Shown here piece by piece: positions 1 through 7,696 of a stretch of 64,000 bases of DNA (position 1 is the first letter of the stretch; every line of letters starts with the position of its first letter). Source of the DNA: Collinsella sp. Its GTDB lineage: Bacteria > Actinomycetota > Coriobacteriia > Coriobacteriales > Coriobacteriaceae. The notes under the pieces were generated by a model. That model saw only the letters and a list, made by a program, of their open reading frames with translations, did not search any database and was not told the DNA's origin. Location: positions 50,689 through 114,688 of the forward strand of contig DXLU01000018.1 of the NCBI GenBank assembly GCA_019414565.1. The letters run 5' to 3'. Position numbers and translations under genes: made by a program.

Positions 1-981
1 ACGCTATGGCCTCTCTACCTTGTCGTTGTGGGTTGGCAGGTCATCAGCGTGCTCAACATGCTCGGCGGCGCCCGCCGCGTGCGCCGCACCATGGCGCCGC
101 TCAACGATCTGGCCCTGCGCGTGGACGAACTCGGCCGCATGCAGCTCTCCGGCGGCAAGATGGAAACGCTGGAGCAGGCCATCGAGCGCGCAAGCGTCGA
201 CTCGCCGAGCGTCACCACCGGCGACGCCGACCTGGCAAGCATCGAGGTCGCGCTCAACCGCCTGCTGCGCCAGATGCAAGAGGCCAAGCTGCAGCAGATG
301 CGCTTTGTCAACGACGCGAGCCACGAGCTGCGCACGCCCATCGCGGTGATTCAGGGCTACGTGAACATGCTCGACCGCTGGGGCAAAGACGACCCGGACG
401 TGCTGGCAGAATCCATCGCGTCCCTCAAGGCCGAAAGCGAGCACATGCAGGAGCTCGTGGAACAGCTGCTGTTTTTGGCACGCGGCGATGCCGGGCGCAC
501 GGTCCTGCGGCGTGCGCATACCAACCTGGCCGCACTGGTCGGCGAGGTATGCGAAGAATCACAGATGATCGATACCGAGCACACGTATCGGCTGGCGTAC
601 GACACCACGCTTGCCAACGACCCGCGCTGCGACGCATCTGTCGACGTGGCGCTCGTGAAGCAGGCTCTGCGCGTGATCGTGCAGAACGCCGCCAAGTACT
701 CGGATGCGGGAACGACCGTCACATTTGGCATAACGCCCAATGCGGGCATGGGCACGATCGACATAAGTGTTGAGGACGAGGGTATCGGCATGAACCAGGA
801 ATCCGCAGCTCACGCGTTCGAACGGTTCTACCGCGCCGACAACGCGCGCGATGCCGGCGCACAGGGCTCGGGTCTGGGGCTCGCCATCGCCAAGTGGATC
901 GTCGACAGCCACGGCGGCGTCATCGGTGTGACCTCAGTCGAGGGCGTCGGCAGCCGCTTTACGATTCGCCTGCCACGATAG
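1..981 (+). CDS. sensor histidine kinase, 5' truncated by the window edge
   Basis: C-terminal part of a membrane sensor histidine kinase; the frame is open from base 1, so the true start lies outside. It opens with the end of a membrane helix (LVVVGWQVISVL), followed by a HAMP-like linker, a HisKA helix with NDASHELRTP (phospho-acceptor His codon at 322-324) and a HATPase_c domain with N box (QNAAKYSD), G1 box (VEDEGIGM), F box (FERFYRAD) and G2 box (GSGLGLAIA). It would autophosphorylate and pass phosphate to a response regulator, usually encoded just upstream, here off the window. A strong hairpin follows the stop, so this is the last gene of its transcript. The input signal cannot be told from this part. 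Confidence 0.93.
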   Translation, partial: TLWPLYLVVVGWQVISVLNMLGGARRVRRTMAPLNDLALRVDELGRMQLSGGKMETLEQAIERASVDSPSVTTGDADLASIEVALNRLLRQMQEAKLQQMRFVNDASHELRTPIAVIQGYVNMLDRWGKDDPDVLAESIASLKAESEHMQELVEQLLFLARGDAGRTVLRRAHTNLAALVGEVCEESQMIDTEHTYRLAYDTTLANDPRCDASVDVALVKQALRVIVQNAAKYSDAGTTVTFGITPNAGMGTIDISVEDEGIGMNQESAAHAFERFYRADNARDAGAQGSGLGLAIAKWIVDSHGGVIGVTSVEGVGSRFTIRLPR

Positions 982-1000
982 AAAGCCCCTCGGCATAAAT

Positions 1001-1036
1001 AAAGGGATAAGGCCATGCGGCCCTATCCCTTTTTGC
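1001..1036. terminator. bidirectional intrinsic terminator
   Basis: Stem AAAGGGATA-GGCC / GGCC-TATCCCTTT with a 4-nt loop, one internal mismatch, a T run on the plus side and an A run on the other. It lies between the histidine kinase (+) and the VOC gene (-), which converge here. Confidence 0.8.
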
Positions 1037-1056
1037 TAGCTATAGCAGCCTGTGCG

Positions 1057-1431
1057 CTACTCGCGGCACAGGTGCACGGCGAAGCCGGCGAACTCGCGCT
1101 TAAAGTACACGAGCTTGGTGCCGCCGTCGGGCAGCAGCACGCGCGACTCCTCGTTGACCTCGAGCCCGCGCTCGGCAAACCACTTCTCGGCCGCATCGAT
1201 GTCGTTGACGGCAAAGCCGATGTGGCCCTTGGTGCCACGACCGTTCTGCTTCATGACCTCGATCAGCGAATCGTTAAAGTACGAAACCGGGGTCTCGATA
1301 ACGGGCAGGCCCATCATCGTCGAGAACAGCTCCGCGATCTCCAGGGCATCGGCCGGGTCGGTGGCGTTAATGCCCACGTGGGCGACGCGCATGCCAAAGA
1401 GCTCTACCGGGTTGGCGTTCTGCTCATTCAT
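1057..1431 (-). CDS. VOC (glyoxalase/bleomycin-resistance fold) family protein
   Basis: 124-residue protein with one VOC-type beta-alpha-beta-beta-beta layout: MRVAHVGINATDP near residue 14, SLIEVMKQNGRGTKGHIGFAVNDID in the middle, VYFKREFAGFAVHLCRE at the end. His in RVAHVGI, Glu in SLIEVMK and His in KGHIGF fit the metal-ligand positions of the fold. The family includes lyases, dioxygenases and isomerases; the substrate cannot be told. The start is the ATG of MNEQNANP; a longer in-frame reading to 1749 would run through the PTS gene in another frame and is rejected. It lies 11 nt after the PTS IIB gene and is probably cotranscribed, suggesting a role in metabolism of the PTS substrate (inference). 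Confidence 0.75.
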   Translation of the reverse strand: MNEQNANPVELFGMRVAHVGINATDPADALEIAELFSTMMGLPVIETPVSYFNDSLIEVMKQNGRGTKGHIGFAVNDIDAAEKWFAERGLEVNEESRVLLPDGGTKLVYFKREFAGFAVHLCRE

Positions 1432-1442
1432 ACAGGCAGCGC

Positions 1443-1730
1443 CTACTGAGCCATAACGTCGAGAACGGCCTTCTCGGCAGCGACGCGGTTCATGCCGGTC
1501 ATGAAGGGCACGCCACTCACGTACGGGCAGGTGAGGCCCTCGGGGGCAACGGTGGTGGCGATCAGCAGGTCGGCGCCCTCGTCGCAGTAGTCCTTGGCCT
1601 CGGAGATGGCGCACTGCACGATCTCGTACTTGCCGGCGTAACCGTTGGCGTCGAGCAAGGTGGCGACCTTCTGGGCAACGAGCGTGGAAGTAGCAGCGCC
1701 AGCACCGCAAGCCAAAACGATCTTCTTCAT
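1443..1730 (-). CDS. PTS IIB subunit, galactitol/lactose-type fold (orphan)
   Basis: 95-residue IIB-like protein. It begins MKKIVLACGAGAATSTL: the Cys at residue 8 in a P-loop-like ACGAGAATS segment is the expected phosphorylated cysteine of GatB-type IIB subunits. The length is normal for a free-standing IIB. No IIA or IIC gene is next to it: upstream on the same strand there is only a divergent hypothetical, downstream only the VOC gene. It must work with IIA/IIC encoded elsewhere, or serve as a regulatory IIB. RBS GGGAG lies just upstream (1741-1745 region, minus strand). Confidence 0.82.
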   Translation of the reverse strand: MKKIVLACGAGAATSTLVAQKVATLLDANGYAGKYEIVQCAISEAKDYCDEGADLLIATTVAPEGLTCPYVSGVPFMTGMNRVAAEKAVLDVMAQ

Positions 1731-1832
1731 AGGTAATGTCTCCCTTCATGGTTTACTTTAGGTAAGTGTACCGCAGCGAGCGATAGCACTCGGCCTCGAT
1801 GAGCTTTTATGCCAGTTTGCTTGCGCGCTGCG

Positions 1833-1838
1833 TATAAT
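1833..1838 (+). promoter_or_regulatory. -10 element for the 1894 gene
   Basis: Perfect TATAAT 56 nt before the ATG at 1894; no good -35 box at the usual distance. Putative. Confidence 0.45.
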
Positions 1839-1893
1839 ACATCCAGTACGTGTTGTCATACCGCTCGCTTTATGAGTGACTAAGGACCCTAAT

Positions 1894-2517
1894 ATGCCCG
1901 ATTCCCGCACACTCTGGACCGCCGTCGTTATCATCTGCATCGCCGTGTCGGTGTTCTTTAGCGTCAAAAAACGCACAACGTTCAAGCGCCTGCAGCAGCT
2001 TATGGCTGCCAAGCAGTGGGACGAGTTCGATCGTTTGCTCGACGGCAGACTCACCAGCATGCTGTACCCGCGCTACAACCGCGACTACCTGCGCCTGAAC
2101 TCCTATCTGCTGCGCGAGGACCACAAGCGCGCCGATGAGATGTTCGATTTGCTGCTGGGGCTCAATCTGCCCAAGATGCAGCGCGTCGACCTGGTGATCA
2201 AAGCCTTTAACTACTACGTTGGCCAGGAGGACCGCAAAAAGTCCAAGGAGCTTCTGCACGAGATCAAGGGCTTTGAGGGCGGTCAGGCCGAGGCGGTCGC
2301 ACACGAATGCCAGCTGATGTACGACACGATGATCCTCAAGCGCCACAACGACATTCCCGAGCTGGAGCGCATGCTCGAGGATGTTGGCGACGACCCGGTC
2401 AAGCGCTGCCGACTGGAGTACCTGCTGGCCCTGCAGTACCAGAACAAGGGCGACGAAGCCAAGTTCCAGGAGTTCCTGGAGAAGTCGGGCCAACACTCGA
2501 TGGCCGTCAACGCGTAA
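1894..2517 (+). CDS. membrane-anchored helical (TPR-like) hypothetical protein
   Basis: 207 residues, not recognised as a named family. Residues 5-22 form one hydrophobic segment (TLWTAVVIICIAVSVFFSV) followed by KKR, so an N-terminal anchor with the rest in the cytoplasm is likely. The remainder is all helical, with repeat-like pairs of helices (e.g. QLMAAKQWDEFDRLLDG, LREDHKRADEMFDLLLG, LQYQNKGDEAKFQEFL) that resemble degenerate TPR units. The start chosen is ATG 1894, with AAGGA 8 nt upstream; an in-frame GTG at 1876 would add six residues. It is a single gene, ahead of tRNA-Leu on the same strand. A scaffold role is inference only. Confidence 0.8.
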   Translation: MPDSRTLWTAVVIICIAVSVFFSVKKRTTFKRLQQLMAAKQWDEFDRLLDGRLTSMLYPRYNRDYLRLNSYLLREDHKRADEMFDLLLGLNLPKMQRVDLVIKAFNYYVGQEDRKKSKELLHEIKGFEGGQAEAVAHECQLMYDTMILKRHNDIPELERMLEDVGDDPVKRCRLEYLLALQYQNKGDEAKFQEFLEKSGQHSMAVNA

Positions 2518-2548
2518 CGGACGGCTTGTGCTAGACTTCTAGTCTCAC

Positions 2549-2633
2549 GGGGGCGTGGCGGAATTGGCATACGCAGGAGACTTAAAATCTCTCGCCGCAA
2601 GGATTGTGGGTTCGAGTCCCACCGCCCCTACCA
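2549..2633 (+). tRNA. tRNA-Leu (anticodon UAA)
   Basis: Class II tRNA of 85 nt with encoded CCA. Acceptor GGGGGCG pairs CGCCCCU (first pair G-U); the anticodon loop CUUAAAA has UAA at positions 34-36; a long variable arm follows; the T arm has GGTTCGAGTCC. Confidence 0.95.
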
Positions 2634-2645
2634 TATGGCTTTTAC

Positions 2646-2681
2646 GGGCCCGTGTCCCTTTGGGATGCGGGCTCGTTTCTT
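2646..2681 (+). terminator. terminator of tRNA-Leu
   Basis: GGCCCGTGTCCC / GGGATGCGGGCT stem with a TTT loop followed by TTTCTTT, starting 12 nt after the CCA end. Confidence 0.75.
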
Positions 2682-2700
2682 TCGGACGCCGTCAAGCCTC

Positions 2701-2771
2701 TAAGTTGCGGTGGAATAGGGACTGTTTGGGGCCCGAAAGGGCGATTTTAGTCCGTATTTCACCGCAACTTA
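2701..2771. repeat. nested inverted repeat 3' of ppx
   Basis: Arms 2701-2723 (TAAGTTGCGGTGGAATAGGG then ACT) and 2749-2771 are complementary at 21 of 23 positions. The 25-nt interval has its own small hairpin GCCCGAAAGGGC. The right arm stops 1 nt from the ppx stop codon, so it would sit at the very start of the ppx 3' UTR. No run of T follows in either direction that would make it an ordinary terminator. Confidence 0.8.
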
Positions 2772-2772
2772 T

Positions 2773-3774
2773 TTAAAGGGTGCTGAGAGCGGGGGTCCAG
2801 GCGATGGTGGGAATGGCACCGTCGAGAGTCTCGTTGATAGTGGCAGCCATACCGGCGAGGAGGCTGTTCTCACTTACGGTGAGCGTCTTGTAGCCGCCGG
2901 CTCGCATGAGCTCGCGAATCACCACGGCGCCGGCCAGAATCACGCCCGCGCGTTTGGGCTGTACACCCGGTAGCGCGGCGATACCCTCCACATCCAGCGT
3001 AGACATACGATCGATGGCGGCCGAGATCTGCTCCATCGTAAGCTCGCGCAGGTGCACAAAGTTCGAGTCGTACGGCTCCAGTTCGTGGACCAGCGCCACG
3101 AGCGTGGTGACGGTACCGCCCACCGCAACGAGGCGCTCGGCGCGCTCAAAGTCGCTGGGCAGGCCCTCAAAATAGGCGGAGAACTGCTCGCCCGCCCACG
3201 CGGCGGCAACCGCAAGCTCGCCGTCCGCGGGCGGCAGCGCCGAGAAAAACCGCTCCGTCACGCGGCGGCAACCGATGTCCAGTGAGCGCGTTCCCTCCAG
3301 CGCAAAGACCCCGCGCTCAGGCGCATAGACGCCCGTCGCGAGCTCCGTGGATCCGCCACCCGAATCGGCGACGATGATGCGCTCGCCTGCAAAGTCGTGC
3401 GCCACGCCAAAAAACGTCAGGCGCGCCTCGACCTCGCCCGGAATCACCTGCGGTTCGAGCCCCAGATCGCGCAGGCCGTCCAGCAGCAGTGCGGCGTTGG
3501 ACGCATCACGCGCAGCACTCGTGCACGTGGTGCAGATGCACGCGGCCCCAAAGGCACGGGCTTCGTCCACAAACATGTGGCACGCAGCGAGCACGCGCTC
3601 AACGGCCGCCTCGCAAAAGCGCCCCGTCGCGTCCACGCCCTCGCCCAAGTCGGTGATCTCGGTATGCTTGGACGATTCCACGATCGCCCCGCCCTCGACC
3701 TGCGCTAGCACTAGTCGCGACGACACCGTTCCCAAGTCGATCGCGGCCACCTTATATCGTTTGCAATTTGTCAT
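2773..3774 (-). CDS. ppx: exopolyphosphatase / guanosine pentaphosphatase family (Ppx/GppA)
   Basis: 333 residues, close to the short form of the family (about 300-320). The ASKHA-fold ATPase signature opens the protein (VAAIDLGTVSSRLVLAQV, residues 9-26); CTTCTSAARDASN and IIVADSGGGSTEL are the phosphate-2 and adenosine-type motifs, and EVEARLTFFGVAHD carries the catalytic Glu region. It should hydrolyse terminal phosphate from polyphosphate or pppGpp in the cytoplasm; which of the two cannot be told. Gene order eno - divIC-like - ppx on one strand is common in Actinobacteria. RBS GAGGGGAG precedes ATG 3774. It ends next to the inverted repeat at 2701-2771. Confidence 0.92.
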   Translation of the reverse strand: MTNCKRYKVAAIDLGTVSSRLVLAQVEGGAIVESSKHTEITDLGEGVDATGRFCEAAVERVLAACHMFVDEARAFGAACICTTCTSAARDASNAALLLDGLRDLGLEPQVIPGEVEARLTFFGVAHDFAGERIIVADSGGGSTELATGVYAPERGVFALEGTRSLDIGCRRVTERFFSALPPADGELAVAAAWAGEQFSAYFEGLPSDFERAERLVAVGGTVTTLVALVHELEPYDSNFVHLRELTMEQISAAIDRMSTLDVEGIAALPGVQPKRAGVILAGAVVIRELMRAGGYKTLTVSENSLLAGMAATINETLDGAIPTIAWTPALSTL

Positions 3775-3794
3775 TGCGGGCTCCCCTCTGGGCG

Positions 3795-4553
3795 CTACTC
3801 GCCGCTGGACGCGACCGTCTGGCCTTCGACGCCGCTAAACCCAAACAGCATGTCGAGCGTCTGAATGTACCACGGCACGTCCTTGCCGACCTCTTCGATC
3901 TCTTTGGCCACTTCGCTGGCCTTCTTGGCGTTTGAGGACTTTTTGCTCGACGACGAATCCGAATCCTCGTCCAGACCCTGTACTTCAATCCTCTTTTCGC
4001 CGGGCATCACCATGCCCAGTTCCCGTGCCCGATCCTTAATGCCCTCTTCCGAGAGCCACTTGTCAGTGTCTTTTTTCATCTCGTCTCTGTATTGCTCGCG
4101 AATCTCGACCTGCTTGGCCAAGATATCGCTCGAACGCTTTGCCACGTACAGGTCGCGCACGGGGAAATACAGGCTCACGAGCGCCAGCGCCACGACAATG
4201 CCGATAAACAGCGGGCGCAGAGAGCCATGCGTAAAGTCATAGATCGCCTTGACCACCGCGTTGTCGTTGGCGTAGCGCATAAAGTCCGAGCCCGAAAAAC
4301 GGTTCGAGGGCCTGCTCGATTTGTCGTGTGCCTGAGTCGAGGGGCGCGACGTATGCGACGAACGTGCCGGGCGCACCGGTCCATCTGTCGAAGTATTCAC
4401 CTGAGCATTGGAGCGCGAGGTACTTGTCGGGCGCTGCGTGGAGCGATCGACGCCGGCGTAGGCGGACCCACCGAGCTGCACCGTGCGCGCACGGCGAGGC
4501 GACGGCTCGCGCGAACCGGCGGAATAGTACCTGTTGTCGTAAATCTGATCCAT
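3795..4553 (-). CDS. septum formation initiator family protein (DivIC/FtsB-like)
   Basis: 252 residues. Residues 1-115 are Ser/Thr/Arg-rich and probably disordered; a single membrane helix (RPLFIGIVVALALVSLYFPV) follows, then a short coiled coil (RSSDILAKQVEIREQYRDEMKK) and the family's WLSEEGIKDRARELGMVMPGE block, then a charged tail. This is the DivIC/FtsB layout: a bitopic division protein that links the FtsQ/L/B complex at midcell. The cytoplasmic extension is long for the family. Start ATG 4553 (MDQIYDNRYY) is preferred over a longer reading whose first 47 residues run into the eno terminator. It lies 20 nt before ppx, probably one transcript. Confidence 0.88.
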   Translation of the reverse strand: MDQIYDNRYYSAGSREPSPRRARTVQLGGSAYAGVDRSTQRPTSTSRSNAQVNTSTDGPVRPARSSHTSRPSTQAHDKSSRPSNRFSGSDFMRYANDNAVVKAIYDFTHGSLRPLFIGIVVALALVSLYFPVRDLYVAKRSSDILAKQVEIREQYRDEMKKDTDKWLSEEGIKDRARELGMVMPGEKRIEVQGLDEDSDSSSSKKSSNAKKASEVAKEIEEVGKDVPWYIQTLDMLFGFSGVEGQTVASSGE

Positions 4554-4643
4554 GTGCGCCTTGTGCGGTTGAGGTTTGTTTGCGCTAAGTCCTTTAGTTA
4601 TAGCACGAGCGCCCGCACCGCCTTCGCCAGCCTTTGCTCGACA

Positions 4644-4677
4644 TAAAAAAGGCGCTGAGCCGTATGGCCCAGCGCCC
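4644..4677 (-). terminator. terminator of eno
   Basis: Stem GGCGCTG-GCC / GGC-CAGCGCC (4651-4677) followed on the minus strand by a run of six T. Confidence 0.85.
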
Positions 4678-4748
4678 ATGGCGCTTTGCAGCATCCAGTC
4701 AAGGCGGGACGGAACCGAGTCAGCCTCCCCCTCGCCAAATTCGCCCGT

Positions 4749-6038
4749 TTAGCGAATGTTGTAAAACGCGGCCTTGCCGGCATAGCGCGCGCTGCCCTCG
4801 AGCTCGTCCTCGATGCGGATGAGCTGGTTGTACTTGGCGATACGGTCGCTGCGGCACGGGGCGCCCGACTTGATCTGGCCGGCGTTGACGCCCACGACCA
4901 GGTCGGCAATCGTGGAGTCCTCAGTCTCGCCGGAGCGGTGGCTCACGATGCAAGCATAGCCGGCCTCCTTGGCGGTCTCGATGGCCTCGAGCGATTCGGT
5001 GAGTGTGCCGATCTGGTTGACCTTGACCAGGATCGCGTTGGCGGCACCCAGCTCGATGCCCTTCTTGAGGCGCTCGGTGTTGGTGACGAACAGGTCGTCG
5101 CCCACCAGCTGCACCTTGTTGCCAATGCGGCGGGTGAGCTCAACCCAGCCGTCCCAGTCCTCCTCGGCCATGCCGTCCTCGATGGAGATGATGGGATAGG
5201 TGTCGACGAGCTTCTCCCAGTAATCAACCATCTGGGCGCTCGTGTACTCCACGCCCTCGCCCTTGAGCTCGTACATGCCGGTCTCGGCGTTGTAGAACTC
5301 GGTCGAGGCCGGGTCCATGGCGTACATGAAGTCGACGCCGGGCTTAAAGCCGGCCTTCTCCACGGCCTTGGTGATGTACTCGAACGGCTCGGCATTGGTC
5401 TTGAGGTTGGGCGCAAAGCCGCCCTCGTCGCCCACGCCGCCGCCCAGGCCGGCCTCGTGCAGCACGCCCTTGAGGGTGTGGTATACCTCGGCGCACCAAC
5501 GCAGACCCTCGGCAAAGCTCGGGGCGCCCACTGGCATGATCATGAACTCCTGGAAGTCGACGTTATTGTCGGCATGCACGCCGCCGTTGAGGATGTTCAT
5601 CATGGGCGTGGGCAGCAGATGGGCGTTGACGCCGCCCAGGTACTGGTACAGCGACAGGCCCGCCGACTCAGCAGCGGCGCGGGCGACGGCCAGCGACACG
5701 CCCAGGATGGCGTTGGCACCGAGCTTGGTCTTGTTGGGGGTACCGTCCGCGGCAATCAGCGCGGCATCGACGGCGCGCTGATCGAAGGCGTCGAGGCCCA
5801 CGACGGCGTTGGCGCACTCGTTATTGACGTGCTCGACGGCCTGAGAGACGCCCTTGCCCAGGTAGCGGCCCTTGTCGCCATCGCGCAGCTCGCAGGCCTC
5901 AAAGGCGCCGGTCGAAGCACCCGAAGGCACCATCGCGCGGCCAAAGCTGCCGTCCTCGAGCACGACCTCGACCTCGACGGTGGGATTGCCGCGGCTGTCG
6001 AGCACCTCGCGACCGTAGACGTCCAAAATATCGCTCAT
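4749..6038 (-). CDS. eno: enolase
   Basis: 429 residues, full length. Phosphopyruvate hydratase: 2-phosphoglycerate to phosphoenolpyruvate in glycolysis, cytoplasmic, Mg-dependent. Visible signatures: VLDSRGNPTVEVEV at the start, SGASTGAFEACELRDGD (flexible loop), the Mg ligands in FMYAMDPAS, SIEDGMAEEDWDGW and LVGDDLFVTN, catalytic Lys in ANAILVKVNQIGTLTE, and CIVSHRSGETEDSTIADL. Strong RBS GAGAGGGAG precedes ATG 6038. Monocistronic: terminator 4644-4677 downstream and a long leader upstream. Confidence 0.98.
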   Translation of the reverse strand: MSDILDVYGREVLDSRGNPTVEVEVVLEDGSFGRAMVPSGASTGAFEACELRDGDKGRYLGKGVSQAVEHVNNECANAVVGLDAFDQRAVDAALIAADGTPNKTKLGANAILGVSLAVARAAAESAGLSLYQYLGGVNAHLLPTPMMNILNGGVHADNNVDFQEFMIMPVGAPSFAEGLRWCAEVYHTLKGVLHEAGLGGGVGDEGGFAPNLKTNAEPFEYITKAVEKAGFKPGVDFMYAMDPASTEFYNAETGMYELKGEGVEYTSAQMVDYWEKLVDTYPIISIEDGMAEEDWDGWVELTRRIGNKVQLVGDDLFVTNTERLKKGIELGAANAILVKVNQIGTLTESLEAIETAKEAGYACIVSHRSGETEDSTIADLVVGVNAGQIKSGAPCRSDRIAKYNQLIRIEDELEGSARYAGKAAFYNIR

Positions 6039-6111
6039 GTTGTCTCCCTCTCACTTGGAAACGTAGTGGATGCAAGCGACCGGCTGACCGTGCACCGTCG
6101 GTGCGTCTCCG

Positions 6112-6156
6112 TAAGTTAGCCATGTCGCACTTTTTGCATTATGCCCTAAGTTAGCC
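6112..6156. promoter_or_regulatory. direct repeats upstream of eno
   Basis: TAAGTTAGCC occurs at 6112-6121 and 6147-6156, 35 bp apart, about 75-120 bp before the eno start. Possible activator or repressor sites; no regulator is known to me for this motif. Confidence 0.35.
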
Positions 6157-6186
6157 GAGGGATACACTTGATTTTCGAAAAATTTA

Positions 6187-6223
6187 GCGGGAACGATGAG
6201 GCGTGTCAGCCCGTCGTTCCCGC
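6187..6223 (-). terminator. terminator of the yfcE-mazG transcript
   Basis: Perfect 10-bp stem GCGGGAACGA / TCGTTCCCGC followed on the minus strand by TAAATTTTT, directly after the mazG stop. Confidence 0.8.
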
Positions 6224-6227
6224 AGCC

Positions 6228-7088
6228 TTACTCCTCCGCCTTTGCGGCATCCCACAGGTCGTTGAGGCCGTGGGTCGAAAGCTCGGCAAGATCCACGTGA
6301 GCACCGGCCGCCATCTGCTCCATCGCAGCCCAGCGACGGCGGAACTTGGCCGTGCTCGCGCGCAGGGCGCTCTCGGCGTCAATCCCCTCTTTGCGCGCAA
6401 CGTTGACTAGGGCAAAGAGCAGGTCGCCAAATTCCATCTCGCGCTCGGGCGAGCCGGGCGCCTCGGCCTCAAACTCGGCACGCTCCTCGGCGACCTCGTC
6501 CCACACATCCTGGACCGTCTCCCATTCAAAGCCCACGGCCGCCGCCTTGCGCGACACCTTCTGAGCTTGCATCAGCGCCGGCAGGTGCGTGGGCACGCCG
6601 TCGAGCAGGCCTTCGGGCGCAGCCTCGCCTGCCGCCACAGCCTTGTCCTTGGCAGCCTTCTCGGCAAGCTTGACCTCGTCCCAAATCTTGAGCACCTCGT
6701 CGGAGCTGTCGGCATCCGCATCGCCAAAGACGTGCGGATGGCGGCGAATGAGCTTGGCGTCGATATCGCGCGCCACGTCGGCCAGCGTAAACTCACCGGC
6801 GTCCGCCGCAATCTGCGCATGCAGCACTACCTGCATGAGCACGTCGCCCAGCTCCTCGCGCAGATGCATGGCATCGTCGGCCTCGATGCAATCGAGCGCC
6901 TCGTAGGCCTCCTCAATCATGTTCTTGCCAATGCTGCGGTGCGTCTGCTCGCGGTCCCACGGGCAGCCATCGGGCTGACGCAGGCGCCAGATGGTCTGCA
7001 CCAGATGCTGCAGCTCGGCCGACGCGTCGACCAGCGTGGACAGGTCGCGCGAACTCTCGGCATTTTGCTGAGCCATGTGCTGCGCCAT
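6228..7088 (-). CDS. mazG: nucleoside triphosphate pyrophosphohydrolase MazG
   Basis: 286 residues. Two MazG repeats are visible: N-terminal WRLRQPDGCPWDREQTHRS, IEEAYEALDCIE and LREELGDVLMQVVLHAQ (EExxE plus ExxD Mg-binding motif), and a C-terminal copy with EVAEERAEFEAEA and EMEFGDLLFALVNVARK. The enzyme cleaves NTP/dNTP to NMP and pyrophosphate, as house-cleaning and possibly to lower (p)ppGpp effects. ATG 7088 is chosen because GGAGGAGGAA lies 6 nt upstream; an upstream in-frame reading overlaps the preceding gene. It starts 2 nt after the phosphodiesterase stop and is translationally coupled to it. Confidence 0.94.
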   Translation of the reverse strand: MAQHMAQQNAESSRDLSTLVDASAELQHLVQTIWRLRQPDGCPWDREQTHRSIGKNMIEEAYEALDCIEADDAMHLREELGDVLMQVVLHAQIAADAGEFTLADVARDIDAKLIRRHPHVFGDADADSSDEVLKIWDEVKLAEKAAKDKAVAAGEAAPEGLLDGVPTHLPALMQAQKVSRKAAAVGFEWETVQDVWDEVAEERAEFEAEAPGSPEREMEFGDLLFALVNVARKEGIDAESALRASTAKFRRRWAAMEQMAAGAHVDLAELSTHGLNDLWDAAKAEE

Positions 7089-7090
7089 GG

Positions 7091-7639
7091 TTATTCCTCC
7101 TCCAGGACCACGTGACGGAACGCGCCGTCCTCGTAGATGCCGTAGCTGTGCGTACCGTCCTTGGGGATGCTCACGCTGCCGGGGTTGAAGAGCCACAGGC
7201 CCAGGTGCGCGGCGCTTTCCTCGTTAACCTTGATGTGCGTATGGCCGTAGACGAGCGCGGAGCCCTCGGGCAGCGCGGGCGCGTGGTCGACGCTGTTGTG
7301 CATGCCAGCGCCAAAGACGTGGCCGTGCGTCAGGAACAACTCGCGGCCGGTCTCGTCAAACAGGGTGGCGTAGTCGGCCATGACGGGGAAGTCGAGCACC
7401 ATCTGGTCAACCTCGGCGTCGCAGTTGCCGCGCACAGCGATGATGCGGTCGGCCAGGGCGTTGAGCAGCGGAATCACACGCTTGGGGGCGTAGTCGCGCG
7501 GCAGGTCGTTGCGCGGGCCGTGGTAGAGCAGGTCACCCAGCAGGACGATGCGGTCGGGCTGCTCGGATTCGATGGCGGCGACCAGACGCTCGGTCCAGTA
7601 TGCCGAGCCGTGAATGTCGGAAGCGATGAGGTATTTCAT
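7091..7639 (-). CDS. yfcE: YfcE-type metallophosphodiesterase
   Basis: 182 residues, usual length for YfcE. The five calcineurin-type metal motifs are clear: SDIHGS near residue 8, GDLLYHGPRN, RGNCDAEVD, LTHGHVFG and YGHTHI, then LFNPGSVSIPKDG. Members hydrolyse phosphodiesters with Mn in vitro; the physiological substrate is not settled. It is first in a two-gene operon with mazG, its stop codon lying inside the mazG RBS region. Confidence 0.92.
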   Translation of the reverse strand: MKYLIASDIHGSAYWTERLVAAIESEQPDRIVLLGDLLYHGPRNDLPRDYAPKRVIPLLNALADRIIAVRGNCDAEVDQMVLDFPVMADYATLFDETGRELFLTHGHVFGAGMHNSVDHAPALPEGSALVYGHTHIKVNEESAAHLGLWLFNPGSVSIPKDGTHSYGIYEDGAFRHVVLEEE

Positions 7640-7696
7640 GGGGAGTCCTTTCGGTGTGGGGTTGATGGGGCTGGGTGCGGGATGTCGCCGGGCGTG

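Noticed and set aside
1057..1749. 230-codon version of the VOC gene
   Set aside because: Its first half is an out-of-frame reading of the PTS IIB gene.
4686..6119. Long plus-strand frame antisense to eno
   Set aside because: Shadow of a high-GC gene; no start signal or known domain.
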